A stretch of 64,000 nt of DNA from Hedera helix (lineage: Eukaryota > Streptophyta > Magnoliopsida > Apiales > Araliaceae): contig OX359266.1 of assembly GCA_947179155.2 (NCBI GenBank), positions 21,106,598-21,170,597 of the forward strand, in the 5' to 3' direction. The notes below the pieces were generated by a model that saw nothing but the letters and a program-made list of their open reading frames with translations, was not told where the DNA came from and ran no database searches. Both the position numbers and the translations under genes were made by a program. Positions 60,424 to 64,000 of this stretch are shown piece by piece; position 1 is the first letter of the stretch; the number at the start of each line of letters is the position of its first letter.

Positions 60424-60862
60424 TGACCAAAGTTTTGACTTGTATTGGACTTTACATTGGGCTTGGGAATAACTTCTATTGGACTCATTCAATTAAATTG
60501 TTTGGGCTCAATTTAAATAACACATTGAGCTTATATTAAATTGTCTAGGTTACATTTAATTAAATCAAGCATTGGGCTTGTTTAATTAATTACATGGGCT
60601 AGTAATCAAATTAATTACATGAGCTACTAAGTTAATATCTTTAACCTACTTTATCAACTTATTTGGATTTAAAATATAATCCAATTAGATTTGCTTTAAT
60701 TAATTATACACTTTGCTTTAATCCTTTAAATAAATATACAAGCACATAAGTACATTTATTTAATTATCTAATGCACAATAAATTAATGCGAAAAGTTTAA
60801 ATTCATTGCTAAATATTTATTAAGTATATTTACAATGACTAATGAAATTCGTGGTCATTACA
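57262..60862 (-). repeat. Nested gypsy solo LTR, 3.60 kb
   Basis: Starts TGTAACGACCCC, ends GTGGTCATTACA, and has the perfect TSD CCTAC (57257-57261 and 60863-60867). It resembles the surrounding LTR over long stretches (for example 59230-59450 with 55530-55740), so both belong to related families. It holds the shared hairpin (57583-57614), three GC-rich units (59086-59165) and a minus-strand TATA box at 60122-60131. The frames at 57509, 59167, 60298 and 60306 are chance frames. Confidence 0.9.
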
Positions 60863-61524
60863 CCTACCTTTATGCAAGTATTCCCATATTGGGCTAACAT
60901 CTACAATCCTTTTGGGATAGTCCACTAGTAGTAATTAAATTACTTGGACTCTTTATAGGGCTAGATCCTTAAATTTATTTAGACCTCTATTTAATTACCA
61001 ACAAGACTTACATCAATTAAAATATTGGGCTTGCTTTAATCCATTAATAGACTTTATACAACAACTTAATAATTAAGTTAATTATTTAATTAATTACTTC
61101 TTAATATTGTCATTCTAGACAAATATTTTAGTTTTTTTTATAACTTTAACTCATAACTAATATAATTAACATAATTAATTTTATTTCTTGACTTTCCTTC
61201 TTACTTCATATTTAACTAATTAATTTATTAATTTTGGTTGAGTATTAATTTACTCATTTTCTTATTTGGCTAACAAACACCACTCTTGGTATATACATAT
61301 ATATAACCACCTTCACTTCTCAATTGAATTTATTTTCTTAATAAATTCTCTATATACATCATTAAAATATTCTCATATTTAACTTCTAACAAATAAATTA
61401 TGTTAAAAAAATGTTTACCTATTTTTTACACAACTCACTTCTCCAACTCTAGATTTTAAACAATAACCTTTAATTAATAATTAAAATCTTATCTATAATT
61501 TTTGTAAATATCTGGGATATCACA

Positions 61525-63462
61525 TTTATCCATTCGTATAAGAATTTCATCTCCAAAATTTTATCATACTAATTTTTAACAATTTTTCATCTCTGAAAAT
61601 TTATCTTTCTTTATCAAATTCTATGACCACCCTTTCCTATGAAGTTCATACTTCTAAACTCACAATTCCAGAACATTGGAATATATTATAGAAGAATAAA
61701 TTAAAAATCAATATCTTGCAAAAGAATAAATTAAAAATTAAAATATTCATTAAAACTTTCATATTATGCTGAGAAGTCATAAAAACCGAGAACATTTGTG
61801 AGAATGTTTATCAATCACAAAGACTGAAAACATTCCACCATTGTATTGTACGCTAGGTGATCAATCTATCGTACTCTAGCGCTATGCACAATGACTTCAC
61901 TTAGGGTTGAACTCTTTGGATTTATCAACCCATAATTTGTTATATCAGCAAGCCACCACTCTTGGGTGCCCCCTCGTGGGTTCTTTATTCATAGCTCTGA
62001 TATATCCCCCATTATAGGATTGTTCACCTCAGACTTACTACAAAATTCTGCTCCTGAATAATTTGGATTGGATAATAAAATTTAAGTCATTTCTGACCAA
62101 AAGTGTCCAGTGAAAATAAATGATATAGACTCACATCATTGAACTGTTCATAAATTACGAACTGAAAATCATTTTAGATTAGTGAAAATAACTAAAATTC
62201 ATTTATAGGACTTCATGATACCGCATCATCTTAACAGTGCGTTGAGGATTCTGTCATTACTTCATGACTTCATGATACTGCATATCTTGACAGTACGTTA
62301 AGGATTCCGTCCTTTTCATCACCACACCATGGCTTTAATGGCGTGCGATGATTTTATAAATACATTTTTGATATTTTTAAATCATTTTCTCTAGCCGAAA
62401 TAATTAACAGAGACTCTTTTTTAAATATTTCAAAATACTAAAAATTATTTTATGGTTTTATCATATCATCACAGGTAACGATGGACTTTATCCACCTTTT
62501 CTATTACTGCGACTTAATAATAAAACAAGAAAATTCATTTGTCTTTTCAAAAGCACAAAATTGCGAATTTGACACGATTTTAAGAATTTTAAAGTCTAGC
62601 ATAGCTAGAAGATTTGGAATATCCTAAAACTTCAAACACCTCAAATTTTTCCTCCCCATTTTTTTTCAGCTTAAACTACATCTAGTATAGCTTTAATCTT
62701 GCTACTTAACTCTACCCATACTAATTGTTCATCAAACTTACCACACTTTAGGAGTTCAGGAACTTGCCACAATCATATGGGTTGAGGAACTTATCCTAGT
62801 CAGACCAAAATCATCCATTCGCTGAGGGGTTCCACCATACAATTATGAGTCACGAACTTACCATACGTATGAGTTTTAAGAACACGCACCTAACCTCAAT
62901 CTTTATCACTTCCTACATATCAGGTGTATATATAGAAGAAAAGAATCACCTTATCAAAATATATAACCAATACCGTGCCGCTGGATCTCCACTGATTATC
63001 ACTATAGGAAGCTAAGTGGTCGTGAAACCAAGCACAAATCGCTGCCCATACAAGGAATTGTACAACTCAACCACTACCACGTGTCTTCAATGAAAAATCC
63101 CACATCCCCTATCATTTCCTTAACTGAATACGAATTCTCTCAATCCATATTTTAGCACATATGACTCATTACGAGTTCATCTCTCTAGATCATTGCATGA
63201 CCTTATTAGCATTTTCTTTCTACTTCTCAAAATCTTATGTATAAGATATCTTCTATAATTTTCTTGAATTAGGTACAACATGACCCTTTTTATTTCCCTT
63301 ACATCTCCTCAAATCCACCTTTGGATAATCTTCTATATATGAATTTTCTAAATTCATATTTTATTACTTAAACTTTACCTGAGTTTATTTCTTTACCATT
63401 TTACGTATCTTCTACTACGGTTATAGCCTAAGGTACTCTTACCTAAGACTTTTAACCTATCA
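61525..63462 (-). other. Non-coding interior of LARD-like element
   Basis: The left edge (minus strand GATGAAATTCTTATACGAA, then the LTR) resembles the end of plant gypsy pol plus polypurine tract, now degraded. The rest has no supported ORF. A 47-bp sequence is duplicated at 62209-62255 and 62266-62312. Probably descended from an autonomous gypsy by loss of gag-pol. Confidence 0.65.
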
Positions 63463-63475
63463 GCTCTGATACCAA
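63463..63475 (-). other. Primer binding site of LARD-like element
   Basis: Minus strand TTGGTATCAGAGC, a perfect tRNA-Met PBS, two bases from the right LTR. An intact PBS on a coding-free element suggests it could be mobilised in trans. Confidence 0.87.
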
Positions 63476-63477
63476 CT

Positions 63478-64000
63478 TGGGACGACCCCGAATTCGGGTC
63501 CCTTGAACCTCGGATCCAGTTCAACACGAGTACAACATTTTCCTTATTGTTCATGAATTACAATAACATTATAATTGCTAAATAATCATTTATTTACAAT
63601 TTTACAACATCTCTTTATATTTCAGAATCGAAATCTTTAAATATTCCTAGTATGTCTCAATATCATATATGATACAACATTATATTATAATTAATTTGAG
63701 TATTTAACACTCATATTACATACCAATCAATTCTTATACTACATAATCATTTTACCTGTCCAATTCAAACTGATATCTACAATGGTCATGCTAGACCTTC
63801 AGTGAATGTAATATGCATTCTTGTTTCTTGAGCTTTATCAAAAACTTCGAATAACTTGCACTATCTGAAAATATTGGTTTTAAGCAAGAGTGAACACGAC
63901 GGTTCAACAAATTTAACAGTTACACATAACACATTGTATGCTTCACATATTAAACATACTCTACATGTTATACGTATATCATGTTTTTCATACTTTTCAT
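63478..64000 (-). repeat. LARD 5' LTR (right copy), first 523 bp
   Basis: Starts TGGGACGACCCCG (first T kept, second base pair changed relative to the left copy) and follows 53248-53770 closely. Contains the shared hairpin at 63884-63912, in which both arms differ from the left copy. Cut by the window end. Confidence 0.87.

Larger units (their letters stand above)
53248..61524 (-). repeat. LARD 3' LTR, split by a nested solo LTR
   Basis: Runs 53248-57261 and 60868-61524, about 4.67 kb without the insertion, ending CTGGGATATCACA. Contains the shared hairpin (53655-53683), a 39-bp AT tandem repeat (54390-54630), a minus-strand TATA box (CTATATATAG, 56233-56242) and a TA microsatellite (56533-56571). 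The frame at 53709-53915 has no recognisable feature. Confidence 0.82.
53248..64000 (-). mobile_element. LARD-like large non-coding LTR retrotransposon (runs off window)
   Basis: Left LTR begins TGTGACGACCCCG at 53248; the right LTR begins TGGGACGACCCCG at 63478 and matches it at about 92-94% by eye over the visible 520 bp. A perfect tRNA-Met PBS is beside the right LTR, so it reads minus. The interior (61525-63477) is only about 1.95 kb and holds no ORF of 60 codons and no retroelement motif. LTRs of about 4.7 kb with a short non-coding interior fit a large retrotransposon derivative. The left flank is AGAAT; the right one is out of view. Confidence 0.78.

Overview
This window is retrotransposon-rich DNA of a flowering plant, probably a eudicot; the sequence does not fix the species. 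I find no cellular gene, rRNA, tRNA or CRISPR array. Nearly everything can be assigned to LTR retrotransposons (Ty1/copia and Ty3/gypsy), most of them decayed and nested inside one another. Evidence is: TG...CA LTR ends, target-site duplications (TSDs), tRNA-Met-type primer binding sites (PBS), polypurine tracts, and recognisable gag, protease, RT, RNase H and integrase motifs.

Layout. (1) 1-277: LTR end, PBS and gag start of a plus-strand gypsy element. Its protease-RT-RNase H appears to resume at 46178-53247, split by two solo LTRs. (2) 278-11438: a copia LTR containing a complete 9.56-kb minus-strand copia element of the same family (1322-10879, TSD TATTA). (3) 11439-23285: a minus-strand Tekay/Del-like gypsy element with 3.4-kb LTRs, an extra coiled-coil ORF upstream of gag, and a pol broken mainly by stop codons. 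(4) 23286-25860 and 43365-46177: two parts of a Sirevirus-like copia element (3' LTR scrap plus env-like region; gag, PBS and 5' LTR). (5) 25860-43364: gypsy LTR remnants, a Tat/Ogre-like LTR with a tRNA-Arg-type PBS (26510-28416), and a large non-autonomous Sirevirus-like element (29059-40565) that lacks gag-pol but carries one 836-codon reading frame with two amber stops. (6) 46178-53247: the interrupted gypsy pol with a 3.4-kb gypsy solo LTR (TSD ATAAT) and a 1.8-kb copia solo LTR (TSD TGCAG). (7) 53248-64000: a minus-strand element with LTRs of about 4.7 kb and an internal region of about 1.95 kb with no coding capacity (LARD-like). Its left LTR is split by a related 3.6-kb solo LTR (TSD CCTAC).

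Nothing here works as a host operon or pathway. The points of interest are how non-coding or dead elements kept moving and which non-coding structures are conserved. The best candidates are: a short hairpin shared by seven gypsy LTR copies, with a pairing-preserving double change; a dense CGTAGAG/CTCTACG palindrome system in the Sirevirus-like LTRs, leader and ORF; a copia element with near-identical LTRs but dead enzymes; the gag-pol-less element with an env-like ORF; and pol genes disabled by stop codons with almost no frameshifts. Identity figures are estimates by eye.
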